This document shows positions 29,393-38,606 of a stretch of 64,000 nt of DNA, one piece after another. The stretch is from Parahoeflea alexandrii. GTDB lineage: Bacteria; Pseudomonadota; Alphaproteobacteria; Rhizobiales; Rhizobiaceae. Location: contig NZ_JAPWHB010000005.1 in assembly GCF_027214025.1 (NCBI RefSeq), positions 444,575-508,574 on the forward strand. The letters run 5' to 3'. The notes under the pieces are model-generated. The model saw only the letters and a program-made list of their open reading frames with translations. It was not told the origin of the DNA and did not search any database. Position numbers and translations under genes: made by a program. The stretch's first letter is position 1; every line of letters starts with the position of its first letter.

Positions 29393-30341
29393 TGAAGGCC
29401 CCCGCGCGTTTGGCGAGCCACAGGTAGATCCCCATGATCACCACGGGCACCACGGTGAAGGCTGCCGCCAGCGGAATGTTGCCCGCGGTTCCCTGGTGCG
29501 CGTAGACCGCCATGCCGATGAACAGGTGCGACGTGCCGACGATCTGCGGAATGATGTAGTCGCCCAGCGTCAGCGAGAACGTGAAGATCGAACCGGCGAT
29601 CACGCCCGGCAGCGCCAACGGCAGCAGCACATTGCGGAAGGTCTGGCTCGGCGAGGCGCCGAGATCGGCGGAGGCTTCGAGCAGGTTGCCCGGCACGCGC
29701 TCGAGCGCCGCCTGCACCGGCAGGATCATGAACGGCAGCCAGACATAGACAAATACGAGGAAGGTGCCCGTCGGGCTCACAGAAAGGGAGTTGCCGCCGA
29801 CAACCGGCAGCGCCAGCCAGCCGTCGATCAGGAAGGTCAGGTGGAGCTTCTCGAACACCCAGGTGAGGATGCCTTCCTTGGCGAGGATCAGCTTCCAGGC
29901 GTAGACCTTGACCAGATAGCTCGACCACAAGGGCAGCATCACCCCGAGATAGAACACCGCCTTCCAGCGGCCGCGGGCATAGCGGGCGGCGAAATAGGCG
30001 ATCGGAAAGGCGATGATCGCCGAGGCGATGGTCACCAGTCCGGCCATGGTGACGGTACGCACGATGATGTCGAGATTGGAAGGGCGCAGCAGTTCGCCAT
30101 AGGTCTTCAGCGTGAACTCACGCACCACCAGTCCGGAAAACTCGTCGATCGAAAAGAAACTCTGCAGCAGAAGCGCGAACAGGCTGCCGAGATAGATCAC
30201 GCCGAGCCAGAGCAGCGGCGGCGTCAGCATCAGGAACAAAAGCAGTTTCGGGCTGCGCCAGAAGGCATCCGACAGCGCACCGCCGATGCCGCCGCGGCCG
30301 GGCAGTATGGCCGCCGCCGCCGGGGCTGCCGCGATGCTCAT
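29382..30341 (-). CDS. Polyamine ABC transporter permease (PotH/YdcU type)
   Basis: The 319-residue inner-membrane permease has a short Ala-rich N-terminus, a first helix at [20 protein letters not shown] and the EAA loop [20 protein letters not shown] near residue 225. Its ATG overlaps the stop of the ATPase gene (ATGA). It would pair with the PotI-type subunit. Confidence 0.92.
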   Translation of the reverse strand: MSIAAAPAAAAILPGRGGIGGALSDAFWRSPKLLLFLMLTPPLLWLGVIYLGSLFALLLQSFFSIDEFSGLVVREFTLKTYGELLRPSNLDIIVRTVTMAGLVTIASAIIAFPIAYFAARYARGRWKAVFYLGVMLPLWSSYLVKVYAWKLILAKEGILTWVFEKLHLTFLIDGWLALPVVGGNSLSVSPTGTFLVFVYVWLPFMILPVQAALERVPGNLLEASADLGASPSQTFRNVLLPLALPGVIAGSIFTFSLTLGDYIIPQIVGTSHLFIGMAVYAHQGTAGNIPLAAAFTVVPVVIMGIYLWLAKRAGAFNAL

Positions 30342-31327
30342 GCCTTGGCTCCCATCAGGTGCAGGGCGTCACTGTTCCAGGAAAAGCGGACGCCTTCGCC
30401 CTGTGCCGGCACGCGCGTGCCGGAAGGCAGCAGCACGTTGATTTTCTCGCCTGCCACATCCAGGGTCAGGCGTGTGGCGCTGCCGAGGAAACTTGTCCCG
30501 GTGACGGTGGCTTCATGGCCGCCGTCCGTGACAAGCCGGATGTCTTCCGGCCTGAGGCTCGACCATTCCGCCACGCCTGCCAGTTTTTCGGTGAGCTGCG
30601 GCGAAAGCACGTTGGAGGACCCGACAAAGTCGGCGACAAAACGGGTTTTCGGACGGCGGTAGATCTCTTCGGGTGTGCCGGTCTGCATGATCCGGCCGTC
30701 GTTGAACACGGCAATCCGGTCGGCCATCGACAGCGCTTCGCCCTGGTCATGGGTGACGAAGACGAAGGTGATGCCGAGCGCCTTCTGCAGGACTTTCAGT
30801 TCTTCCTGCATCTGCTCGCGCAGCTTGAGGTCCAGCGCGCCGAGCGGCTCGTCGAGCAACAGCACTTTCGGCTTGTTGACGAGCGCGCGCGCCAGCGCCA
30901 CGCGTTGCCGCTGGCCGCCGGACAATTGCCCGGGCTTGCGCGCGCCGTAGCCGGGCAGCTTGACCATCTCGAGGGCTGCTTCCGCCTCACGGGTGCGTTC
31001 GGCCTTGCCGACGCCACGGATCATCAATCCATAGGCGACATTGTCGGCGACGTTGAGATGCGGAAACAGCGCATAGTCCTGGAACACCGTATTGACGTTG
31101 CGCCGGTAGGGCGGGACGCCTTCCGCGGTCTCGCCGAAAATCTCGATATGCCCGGAGGTTGGTTGTTCAAATCCGGCAATCAGCCGCAGGCATGTCGTCT
31201 TGCCCGAACCCGACGGCCCGAGCATGGCGAAAAATTCGCCCGGTTCGATCTCCAGGTCGACGGCATCGACAGCGCGAACAGATCCGAAATGTCGGGAGAC
31301 CTGTTGGAATGAGACAGCATACGGCAT
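30338..31327 (-). CDS. Polyamine ABC transporter ATP-binding protein (PotA/YdcT type)
   Basis: The 329-residue ATPase has Walker A GPSGSGKTT (near residue 36), signature [15 protein letters not shown] (near 135), Walker B VLLLDEPLGALD and THDQGEALSMAD, followed by a TOBE domain (about 250-325). It lies second in the operon, separated from the binding-protein gene by 133 bp that hold a strong hairpin. Confidence 0.93.
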   Translation of the reverse strand: MPYAVSFQQVSRHFGSVRAVDAVDLEIEPGEFFAMLGPSGSGKTTCLRLIAGFEQPTSGHIEIFGETAEGVPPYRRNVNTVFQDYALFPHLNVADNVAYGLMIRGVGKAERTREAEAALEMVKLPGYGARKPGQLSGGQRQRVALARALVNKPKVLLLDEPLGALDLKLREQMQEELKVLQKALGITFVFVTHDQGEALSMADRIAVFNDGRIMQTGTPEEIYRRPKTRFVADFVGSSNVLSPQLTEKLAGVAEWSSLRPEDIRLVTDGGHEATVTGTSFLGSATRLTLDVAGEKINVLLPSGTRVPAQGEGVRFSWNSDALHLMGAKA

Positions 31328-31407
31328 GGAGAATCCAAATCAGTCCTGATGTGCCCATTGGGCAAGCGCTTCAGGGAATAAGTGCATCACGGCAATGTGG
31401 TGCGGTG

Positions 31408-31436
31408 GTCTCCCTCCCTTGATCAGGGAGGGAGAC
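31408..31436 (-). repeat. Intercistronic stem-loop after the polyamine-binding-protein gene
   Basis: A perfect 11-bp repeat (GTCTCCCTCCC and GGGAGGGAGAC) with a 7-nt loop lies 24 bases past the binding-protein stop and 80 bases before the ATPase start. There is no T-run on the minus strand. It is probably an mRNA stabiliser or partial attenuator. Confidence 0.72.
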
Positions 31437-31460
31437 ACGGGTTTGGCTACGATCGCCGGA

Positions 31461-32627
31461 TCAGCGGCCGCCGATGACGCCGATATAGTCGGAGACCCAG
31501 CGATAGTAGGGAACGCATTCGCCCTGGCTTTCGCACTTCGACACCGGAGTGGTCCAGAAGTTGATCTTGTCGAAATCATCCAGCCCGTTGGCGGTGCAGC
31601 CTTCGGCGGTCTGCATGCCGCGGCCGTCGGTGCAGGCAGCTGGAACCGACGGGTTGGCGCCGAACCAGACCGAAAGATCGGACTGCAGGTTGGAAGCCAG
31701 CGAATGCTCCATCCACATGTAGGCGCAGTTCGGGTTGGCGGCGTCCGCATGCATCATGGTGGTGTCGGCCCAGCCGGTGGCGCCCTCCTGCGGGATGACC
31801 GATGCCACAGGCACGTTGTCAGCCTTCAAGAGGTTGACCTGGAAAGGCCAGGAGCCCGAGGCCACGACACCCTCGTTCTTGAAGTCATCGATCTGGATAA
31901 AGGCGTCGTGCCAGTAGCGGCCGACCAGCGTGCGCTGCACCCGGAGCAGGTCGAGAGCCGCCTTGTACTGGTCCTCGTTGAGCTCATAGGGGCTCTTGAT
32001 GCCGAGTTCCGGCTTGTGGAACATCAGGTATTGCGCCGCGTCTGCGATGTGGATCGGGCCGTCATAGGCCTGGACGCGGCCCTTGTTGGACTTGCCGTCC
32101 GGCAGGTCCATTTCCTCGAACACGACGTTCCAGGATGTCGGTGCGGCGTCCTTGAAGGCTTCGGTATTGTACATCAGCACGTTCGGGCCCCACATGTAGG
32201 GTGTGCCGTAATGCACGCCGTCGACCGTGTGCCAAGGGGCGTTCTTGAGCCGATCGTCGACTGTCGACCAGGACGGGATCAGATCGGTGTTGATCGGCTG
32301 CACGCGCTTGCCGGCGATCAGTCTGAGCGATGCGTCGCCGGACGCGGTGACAAGGTCGAAACCGCCTTCGTTCATCAGCGCCACCATCTCGTCGGAGGTG
32401 TTGGCGGTCTTGACGTTGACCTTGCAGCCCGAGGCTTCCTCGAACTTGGTCACCCAGTCGAATGCCTTGTCGGTTTCCCCGCGCTCGATGTATCCGGCCC
32501 AGGCAACGATGTTGACCTGGCCTTCGCCGGGTCCGACTTCTTTCATCATTTCCGCCGATGCAAATCCCGGCGCCATCACCGAAAGCGCCATTGCCATCGC
32601 CGTGCACATATTCAAGATTTTTTTCAT
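31461..32627 (-). CDS. Polyamine ABC transporter substrate-binding protein (YdcS/PotD type)
   Basis: The 388-residue periplasmic protein has a signal peptide of about 25 residues ending in FASA. The mature start GQVNIVAWAGYIERGETDKA, and TASGDASLRLIAG, are typical of the YdcS branch. ATG 32627 has GGGAGCT upstream; a frame extension to 32711 is not needed. With PatD downstream, putrescine is the likely ligand. Confidence 0.92.
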   Translation of the reverse strand: MKKILNMCTAMAMALSVMAPGFASAEMMKEVGPGEGQVNIVAWAGYIERGETDKAFDWVTKFEEASGCKVNVKTANTSDEMVALMNEGGFDLVTASGDASLRLIAGKRVQPINTDLIPSWSTVDDRLKNAPWHTVDGVHYGTPYMWGPNVLMYNTEAFKDAAPTSWNVVFEEMDLPDGKSNKGRVQAYDGPIHIADAAQYLMFHKPELGIKSPYELNEDQYKAALDLLRVQRTLVGRYWHDAFIQIDDFKNEGVVASGSWPFQVNLLKADNVPVASVIPQEGATGWADTTMMHADAANPNCAYMWMEHSLASNLQSDLSVWFGANPSVPAACTDGRGMQTAEGCTANGLDDFDKINFWTTPVSKCESQGECVPYYRWVSDYIGVIGGR

Positions 32628-32718
32628 TGCTTGAGCTCCCACCGTTGGTGGCCGCCAAAATAGCGACCAGCGTCGGGAGCCAACATTGATGCGGGCCCGC
32701 AAGCTACGCAAATTCTTT

Positions 32719-32749
32719 TATCAGAATTGTGATATCGGAAAAACCGATA
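32719..32749. promoter_or_regulatory. Two adjacent palindromes upstream of the putrescine operon
   Basis: TATCA-GAATTG-TGATA (32719-32734) is immediately followed by TATCGG-AAAAA-CCGATA (32733-32749). They lie about 92-122 bp upstream of the binding-protein ATG in the AT-richest part of the gap. They are candidate operators; no local regulator gene for this operon was seen. Confidence 0.4.
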
Positions 32750-32818
32750 GCCAAGGCGGCAGGGCAACCGTCCTGATCGCAGCGATCATGCCTCCGCGAC
32801 TGCATTTGAAATGGTTGA

Positions 32819-33334
32819 TCAGGCGGCGCCGTCCATGTCGGATGTCCGGCCGATGGCATCAAGCCGTTTTTGCAATGCAAGCCGATCGATGCTTTGCAAT
32901 GGCAGGCTGGTGAAAATGGAAATTCGTGCATTGAGCATCCGGTACGCGTCTGCGAACGCCAGACGCCTTTCGGCTTCGGTTCCCTCGGCCGCGGCCGGGT
33001 CGGGTACCCCCCAATGGGCGGTCATCGGCTGACCGGGCCAGACCGGGCAGCTTTCGTTGGCAGCGTTGTCGCAGACGGTGAACACGAAATCCAGTTCCGG
33101 CGCGCCGGGCAGGGTGAATTCATCCCAGTCCTTCGAGCGTGCGAAGCCGGTGTCGAAATTCATCTGCCGCAGCAAGTCGAGCGTGTAGGGGTGGACTTCC
33201 GCTTTCGGCTGGGAGCCGGCCGAGTAGGCCCTGAACCGGCCCTGTCCGACCCGGTTCATGATCGCTTCCGCAAGGATCGAACGGGCGGAGTTGCCGGTGC
33301 AGAGGAACAGAACGTTGTAGACCTTGTCTGCCAT
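32819..33334 (-). CDS. arsC: Arsenate reductase, low-molecular-weight phosphatase fold
   Basis: The 171-residue cytoplasmic enzyme reduces arsenate to arsenite through a Cys relay. The P-loop CTGNSARS holds nucleophile Cys12. Cys88 and Cys96 in VCDNAANESCPVWPG fit the second and third redox cysteines, and Asp112 (GVPDP) is the acid. This is the thioredoxin-linked ArsC class. No arsR, arsB or aqpS lies beside it, so it stands alone. A candidate promoter is TTGCCA (33442-33447) with TATTCT (33420-33425), spacer 16, on the minus strand. Confidence 0.88.
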   Translation of the reverse strand: MADKVYNVLFLCTGNSARSILAEAIMNRVGQGRFRAYSAGSQPKAEVHPYTLDLLRQMNFDTGFARSKDWDEFTLPGAPELDFVFTVCDNAANESCPVWPGQPMTAHWGVPDPAAAEGTEAERRLAFADAYRMLNARISIFTSLPLQSIDRLALQKRLDAIGRTSDMDGAA

Positions 33335-33518
33335 GATTTTCTCGCTTGTCCGATAACCGTGATCTTGAAGTGCAATCTCGTCGCAGGCTGGTGAGCATGC
33401 ATGTCACATCTATATATCAAGAATACTAGATTAAATAGTTTTGGCAAGGCTGCTGTTCGACGGACAAGTTCAAAGCCAGCCGGGACGCTGGATAACGTGC
33501 ATCAAGTCTATCGTCTGT

Positions 33519-34241
33519 TCAGTCGCCTATCCAGGTCGAGACCGAATCCGTGATCACACGGCAGTCCCCGGAGATGTTCAGCGTCTTCTGCGCGATCTTG
33601 GGCAGCGATACCTTGACCGAGCCGGATTGCCGGATCTCGGTGTCCGAGACCAGTTCCATGGTCAGGCGCACATCCGTCTTCTGTGCTCCCTCCGCACCGA
33701 AATTAACGCCTTGCGAGAAGATCGACGCGGTCCAGCGGTTGTCGCCTGCCGCACTCCAGCTGTGGCCGGGATTGAAATCCCGCGGCAGCTTGTTGGGATC
33801 AAACGGCTTGGGAAAGCTGACCCGCCGCGTGGTTGTCTGTGGTCCCTTGTTTTGAGCCGCCATCGCGCTTGCCAGCATTTCCGGACATCCTTGCATGCGC
33901 GTGGCCTTGACCACCGTGCGCCAGTTCCCGTCGCGCGGCTGCAGCCCGCCGGGAAACAACTCGACTTCCTCCTGGCCCGGCCCGCCGCACTCCCTGTCGA
34001 TCTGCCGGCGGGAGGCATTTGACCATTCCGGCTTGCGTCCTGCGCCAATGATCAGGATGCCGCCGGACGTGGATGGAAGTTCCGTCCCGGCCGCAACCGA
34101 CGCCTCGTCGATGGTCAGGTCGGAGAGAAAGAAGCGCGCGCCGTTTCCGGTGCATTCGGCGACCAGCGCCTTTTCATCGGCCATGGCCTGAGAAGCCAGG
34201 CCGCAAGCAATCGCGGCCGTTGCAAGGAGAATTCTCTGCAT
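33519..34241 (-). CDS. Secreted protein of unknown function, partner of the VWA protein
   Basis: The 240-residue protein has a clear signal peptide (RILLATAAIACGLASQAMA, cleavage near 21). No recognised domain was seen. Several Cys residues (CTGN, REC, GCPEM, DCRV) could form periplasmic disulphides. It starts 10 bp after the VWA gene and is probably co-transcribed and co-functional with it. Confidence 0.75.
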   Translation of the reverse strand: MQRILLATAAIACGLASQAMADEKALVAECTGNGARFFLSDLTIDEASVAAGTELPSTSGGILIIGAGRKPEWSNASRRQIDRECGGPGQEEVELFPGGLQPRDGNWRTVVKATRMQGCPEMLASAMAAQNKGPQTTTRRVSFPKPFDPNKLPRDFNPGHSWSAAGDNRWTASIFSQGVNFGAEGAQKTDVRLTMELVSDTEIRQSGSVKVSLPKIAQKTLNISGDCRVITDSVSTWIGD

Positions 34242-34251
34242 GATCTTGTCC

Positions 34252-36150
34252 TCAATTGGCGGGTTTGCGGTCGGGAACGAGCCGGTCGAGCAATTCGCTG
34301 GCGCCTTCCTCGGTCAGGGGGCCACCGGGGTCCGATCCGGGTTCGGTCACAAGCCCGATCTCGAACACATTCGGGCCTTCCGCGCTGATCTCGACATCGC
34401 CGAGAAACTGCATGTCGCCGGCGTCTCCGGTCACCCGGTAGCGGCCCGGAAGGAAGGAGCCGCTCATGCTGGGCGCGAAGTCGCTGGGCGCCCAGGCATC
34501 GAGCGGCAGGTTTTCATCCAGCGGGATCGCCGACCATTGAACCTGAAGGCTATCGAATGCCTCTCCAACCTTGAACGTTGCCTCGACCTCGCCCTGGGAC
34601 CCGCTTTGCGGCAGGCCTTGCGCGTCGGTCTTCTCTGCCGGTTGGGCAGCTGGCGTGCCGGCTTGACTGACCTGAAAGGAGACGCGTGCCTTTTCCACCT
34701 GCCCGTCACCCATTGCATAGACGAGGTCGTAGGTTCCTTCCTCTTCCGGCGCCTTGAGCGGATTGCCTTCGGCTATGCTTCCCAGGGTGAGCGCCCAACC
34801 GACGTCGGCGCCGTCTTTCTGGATCCTGACAAGATCGTTTGCACCCTGTCCGCCGAAGCTTTCGAAATCGATTTCAGATCCGGGCGTGACGACCGAGGGC
34901 ACGACGAGACGAACCGCGGGATCGGCCTGGCTTTCAATGCGTGTCGAGCCGACGATCGTGCCGTCGCCGCGTTCCAGCGTGACAATGAATTCACCCGGCT
35001 CGGGCGGCAGGGCCAATGCATTTGCCTTCCGCCCGGCGCTGCCGCTGACATAGGACCAGGTGATTGCCGCGCCGTCGGGGTCGCCGTTGGGCTTCGCCTT
35101 GTAGAGCGTCAACTGGAAATCGGCGCCGCCGACGTTCAGGCCCTCCCGGTTGATGGTGAGGTCGAACAGGGCGTTGTGCCCGGCAAGATAGGGCCCGCGA
35201 TTGATCAGCGTGATATCCGGCAGGTCACCCGCCAGAGCCACCTGGATGGATTTCTCTTCAGAGTCCCTGATCTCGAAACTCGTTTCCCCCGAGCCGCTGG
35301 CGGTTGAAAGCAGCGCCGTGTAACGGCCCTCGTCAAGATTGAGAGGGAAGGGCGAGTAGCGCGCATCTCCGGTCATTTCTGCGAGTTCGGTCACTGTGCC
35401 GGTGTCATCGTTGCGCAGCGACCAGCTGTATCGCTCCGGCATGCCGTTGTTCCCGAGCAGGATGAGCAGCTTGACCTCGGCCGATACCGACGGATCCTCG
35501 GCTGGCGCCTGGGTTTCCGTCTGCCTGAGCGCATCGGCCAGCTCCTGTCCGGTGCCTGGCCGCAGCAGCTTGCCCCCGGTCCGCCCGGGGATGCAGGCAA
35601 GGGTGTCGGCCTCGGCTTCCGACAACCCGAACCCAACCACGTGGGCCCTGATCTTGATGCCTGACTCCGCAAGCTCATCGGCAATTGTGCACACATCGGG
35701 CACGCAGGTTTCGATGCCATCGGTGATGAGAACGATATCGGCCTCTTCAGCGGTGCGCGGGATCTGCCTGGCGGCTTCCCGCAACGCGTCACTGATCGGT
35801 GTCTTGCCTTTCGGATTGAGCGCGTTCAGGCGGGCGGAGACCTCGTCCGCGCCATGAACGCCTGCGGCAAACAGCGTCTCGATATCCGCACAGTCGCCGC
35901 GCCGCCGGTGACCGTAGGCGATGACGCCGAGCGGGCGGCTCATGTCGCGGCCAGCCAGATACTCCGAAAGCACGTCGCGGGCGACCTCAATGCGGGTGCG
36001 GCCCTCAAGCTCCGCCCACATGGATCCCGATCCGTCGAACACCAGGATAGTCGCAGCGCCATCATCTGCGGCCATGGCCGGCTGACTGAGCATCAGTGTA
36101 ACCGCAGCCGTCAGCCCGAGGCCGTGTCGAAACAATTGATTAAGAAGCAT
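34252..36150 (-). CDS. Secreted von Willebrand factor A domain protein
   Basis: The 632-residue exported protein has a signal peptide (about 1-28, ending in AMA). A VWA domain (about 33-215) follows with the metal-site motif DGSGSMW (Asp39, Ser41, Ser43) and ITDGIETC. The rest is beta-rich, Ig-like modules without catalytic motifs. ATG 36150 starts a typical signal peptide; upstream frame extension is not supported. The function is unknown; VWA proteins mediate metal-dependent protein contacts. It is divergent from a LuxR-type gene, with a perfect 9-bp-arm palindrome between them. Confidence 0.85.
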   Translation of the reverse strand: MLLNQLFRHGLGLTAAVTLMLSQPAMAADDGAATILVFDGSGSMWAELEGRTRIEVARDVLSEYLAGRDMSRPLGVIAYGHRRRGDCADIETLFAAGVHGADEVSARLNALNPKGKTPISDALREAARQIPRTAEEADIVLITDGIETCVPDVCTIADELAESGIKIRAHVVGFGLSEAEADTLACIPGRTGGKLLRPGTGQELADALRQTETQAPAEDPSVSAEVKLLILLGNNGMPERYSWSLRNDDTGTVTELAEMTGDARYSPFPLNLDEGRYTALLSTASGSGETSFEIRDSEEKSIQVALAGDLPDITLINRGPYLAGHNALFDLTINREGLNVGGADFQLTLYKAKPNGDPDGAAITWSYVSGSAGRKANALALPPEPGEFIVTLERGDGTIVGSTRIESQADPAVRLVVPSVVTPGSEIDFESFGGQGANDLVRIQKDGADVGWALTLGSIAEGNPLKAPEEEGTYDLVYAMGDGQVEKARVSFQVSQAGTPAAQPAEKTDAQGLPQSGSQGEVEATFKVGEAFDSLQVQWSAIPLDENLPLDAWAPSDFAPSMSGSFLPGRYRVTGDAGDMQFLGDVEISAEGPNVFEIGLVTEPGSDPGGPLTEEGASELLDRLVPDRKPAN

Positions 36151-36183
36151 GAACTTATCCGGTCCTAATTGAGGCGCGGATGG

Positions 36184-36208
36184 TTGCCAAGCTTGGACCG
36201 CTTGGCAA
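36184..36208. promoter_or_regulatory. Palindromic operator between the VWA and LuxR genes
   Basis: The perfect inverted repeat TTGCCAAGC-N7-GCTTGGCAA is centred 69 bp before the LuxR ATG and 46 bp before the VWA ATG. It is a good candidate binding site for the LuxR-type regulator acting on one or both genes. It is longer than the classic 18-20 bp lux box. Confidence 0.6.
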
Positions 36209-36264
36209 TATATGGATTTCCTTAGGTCCATCCCGTGTGCGGCCTGCGGCAACAGGAGCATCGA

Positions 36265-36990
36265 ATGCAGGCCAATGCCATCGAAGACCTGCTGACATCG
36301 ATCCAGACTGCGGACGGCCCGTCGTCTGTCTGGGACACCGCCGCCGCCTTTTTCGGCTCCTTCGGTCTCGACCGGATCATCTATCTCGATGTGGGGCCGG
36401 TGCGCGAACGGGTCTTGACGACAATGCCGGCGGCCTGGATGGCGCATTACACCGAGCGCAATCATTCACGCATCGATCCGTTCATCCGCTACTGTGCCGC
36501 TTCGCTGACGCCTGTTGGCACCGGGATCGATTATCTTGACGAGCATTCCTACCTCGACGCGCGTGAACGCGGCTTCATCCGTAAAGCGGCGGAGACCGGA
36601 TTTCGTTCGGGCATGAGCTGCATGATCCGCGTGAGGGGGCCGATGGGCGCGGCCGGATGGAACCTGGGATCCACTATGCCACGCCAACAGCTTGAGAAAT
36701 TTCTTGCACGGCACGGCGATATCGTCCGGCTTGCAGCGCATCTGAGCCATGAAAAGCTGGCGCAGTCAGGCAATGATGCCGAGGTGGCCGCTCCCGTTCT
36801 GTCTCCCCGCGAGACCGAATGCCTTCAGTGGCTGGCGGCCGGGTTGCGCACCAAGGAGATCGCCGACCGGATGGGCATCAGGCCGATCACCGTGGAGCTG
36901 CATCTTCGCAACGCGCGCAACAGGCTCGGCGCCCAGACCCGCGAGCAGGCGCTCGCCCGCGCCATCGCATCAGGCCTCCTGCCGGTCTGA
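36265..36990 (+). CDS. LuxR-type regulator with autoinducer-binding domain
   Basis: The 241-residue protein has an N-terminal autoinducer-binding domain (about 15-160) and a C-terminal LuxR helix-turn-helix (about 175-235, LSPRETECLQWLAAGLRTKE). The ligand-pocket residues Trp58, Tyr62, Asp71 and Pro72 (AWMAHY...IDPF) match TraR Trp57, Tyr61, Asp70 and Pro71. The usual second Trp (TraR Trp85) is absent; the stretch reads TPVGTGIDY. This suggests an altered ligand, as in LuxR solos. ATG 36265 has ACAGGAG upstream. There is no luxI in the window. Confidence 0.85.
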   Translation: MQANAIEDLLTSIQTADGPSSVWDTAAAFFGSFGLDRIIYLDVGPVRERVLTTMPAAWMAHYTERNHSRIDPFIRYCAASLTPVGTGIDYLDEHSYLDARERGFIRKAAETGFRSGMSCMIRVRGPMGAAGWNLGSTMPRQQLEKFLARHGDIVRLAAHLSHEKLAQSGNDAEVAAPVLSPRETECLQWLAAGLRTKEIADRMGIRPITVELHLRNARNRLGAQTREQALARAIASGLLPV

Positions 36991-36998
36991 TCATCTGT

Positions 36999-37907
36999 TC
37001 AGCGCTGCCGGATGGCTCTCTGGGCCTGCGATAGATCGATGAAATCCCGCGCGGCCTGTGTCATCTGGCTGCCGCGCCGCCAGGCAACGCCGACCTGCAC
37101 CATCGGCAGGCTTCCCGACACATCGCGGCTTTCGATCCGGTCGCCTTCAAGCGACCAGGGCCGGTAGACGAGATCGGGAAGCAGGGCCACGCCGGCACCG
37201 GTGGCGACAAGGCTGCGCACCGCTTCGACCGAACGCGTCCGGAAGGCGATCTTCGGGCGTGAGCCGATGGCATTGAGCAGTTTGGCCGTGCTTTCCTCGA
37301 TTTCGTCGATCGTCAGCATGATCACCGGCTCTTCGGCCACGTCGGCGACATTGATGCTGTCCGCGGACGCCAGGCGGTGGCCGAGCGGCAGCCACAGCCG
37401 GTACGGGGAAACCTCGAGAATCTCGGTCTGCAGCGCCATGCGGTTTCGCAGGTTGGAGATCACGATCACAGCGACGTCGAGTTCGCCGCCGATCAGCAGG
37501 TGTTCGAGATAATCGCCATTGTCCTCGATTGCCGAAACGGTGACGCCCGGAAAGGCGCGCCGGTACCGAGCAAGCAGGTCCGACAGCACATAACCGGCGA
37601 CCAGCGAGGTCACCCCCAGATTGAGCGTGCCCGTCACGTTTTCCTTGTCGTCGGAAAAGGTTCGCCGCGCGTCCGAGACGTCCGACAGGATCTTGGTCGC
37701 ATGGCGCAGAAACTGGTGGCCCTTGTGGGTGATGGTCAGTCCGCGCGAGTGGCGGTCGAACAGCTCCACCCCGAGATCGCCTTCGAGCTCCTTGATCGCC
37801 TCGGTCACCGCCGACTGCGAGATCGACAGGTTCTGCGCCGCCCCCGAGACGGTGCCCTGGGCGGCGACGGCGACAAAATACTGCAATTGGCGAAGCGTGA
37901 AGGCCAT
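36999..37907 (-). CDS. LysR family transcriptional regulator
   Basis: The 302-residue regulator has an N-terminal winged helix (FTLRQLQYFVAVAAQGTVSG, then AAQNLSISQSAVTEAIKEL) and a co-inducer domain (about 90-295), in the CysB/CbbR-like group by general pattern. ATG 37907 is chosen as the family start. It is convergent with the LuxR gene and has no obvious target beside it. Confidence 0.9.
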   Translation of the reverse strand: MAFTLRQLQYFVAVAAQGTVSGAAQNLSISQSAVTEAIKELEGDLGVELFDRHSRGLTITHKGHQFLRHATKILSDVSDARRTFSDDKENVTGTLNLGVTSLVAGYVLSDLLARYRRAFPGVTVSAIEDNGDYLEHLLIGGELDVAVIVISNLRNRMALQTEILEVSPYRLWLPLGHRLASADSINVADVAEEPVIMLTIDEIEESTAKLLNAIGSRPKIAFRTRSVEAVRSLVATGAGVALLPDLVYRPWSLEGDRIESRDVSGSLPMVQVGVAWRRGSQMTQAARDFIDLSQAQRAIRQR

Positions 37908-38047
37908 GGCGCATAACAACCAGCATTCTGCGCCGCTGACAACAGGGACCCACGGCCTGATCCTTCAGCTGCATCAACGCGCGGACCGGTGTTGCAAGCC
38001 TCGTTGAGCAAACCGTCACGGCTGCGGAGAAGGTTGGCCGCGCTGGC

Positions 38048-38347
38048 TTACAGTCCCGCCATGTCAACATGCTTGAGGCACTCGGCCGGGTAATAAGGCC
38101 AGTAGGCTGCCTCGCAAGATCTCACCGGCGCAATGCCGGGTGACACCAGGCGGATCTTGCGGTCAATCACTTGCTTCGAGTGCTGGGCATCGCGAAAGGT
38201 GGACGAACGACCTGCAACTGGCGTGTTGGAAGCTTCCGCGGCGAGGCTCGCCGTTGCCGGAAGCAGGGAGATGCTGTCCGCGTCGGCGGCGATGGAGGCC
38301 GCGCCCAGAGCAAGGACAGATGCGGATATGATGGCGATCTTTTTCAT
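38048..38347 (-). CDS. Small secreted protein of unknown function
   Basis: The 99-residue protein has a signal peptide (KKIAIISASVLALGAASIAA, cleavage near 21-24) and a short mature part. That part ends with the Cys-pair motif CEAAYWPYYPAECL, which looks conserved in type and may form a disulphide. No family recognised. ATG 38347 is preferred over an upstream in-frame Met because it begins a clean signal peptide. Confidence 0.6.
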   Translation of the reverse strand: MKKIAIISASVLALGAASIAADADSISLLPATASLAAEASNTPVAGRSSTFRDAQHSKQVIDRKIRLVSPGIAPVRSCEAAYWPYYPAECLKHVDMAGL

Positions 38348-38606
38348 GCCATACCAACGCCGCAAGAACGCCTTGGTTCCCGCCGCGGGATTTCGCGTGC
38401 CGGTTCATTGATTGAACTGCGAGCGGTGGGAAGTCTGTCATCCGACTGTTGTCATTACTCGATAGTTTAGACCGGATGGTCTGGCGGTTCTGCAGCGATC
38501 CTGTTTGCTGTCGTGCGGACATGGCAAGATTGCCGCTGCCAAATGCCTTCCCTTTTTTCATATTCGGCCCTACGTCTTCCTCACCTGAGTCGGAGCGAAT
38601 GTCCTC

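Noticed and set aside
27132-32627. Spermidine PotABCD operon
   Set aside because: Gene order (binding protein, ATPase, two permeases, PatD) and sequence favour the ydcSTUV-patD putrescine type instead.
33399-33450. ArsR-type operator upstream of arsC
   Set aside because: The AT-rich stretch contains only an imperfect repeat and no arsR is adjacent; only a possible promoter is noted under arsC.
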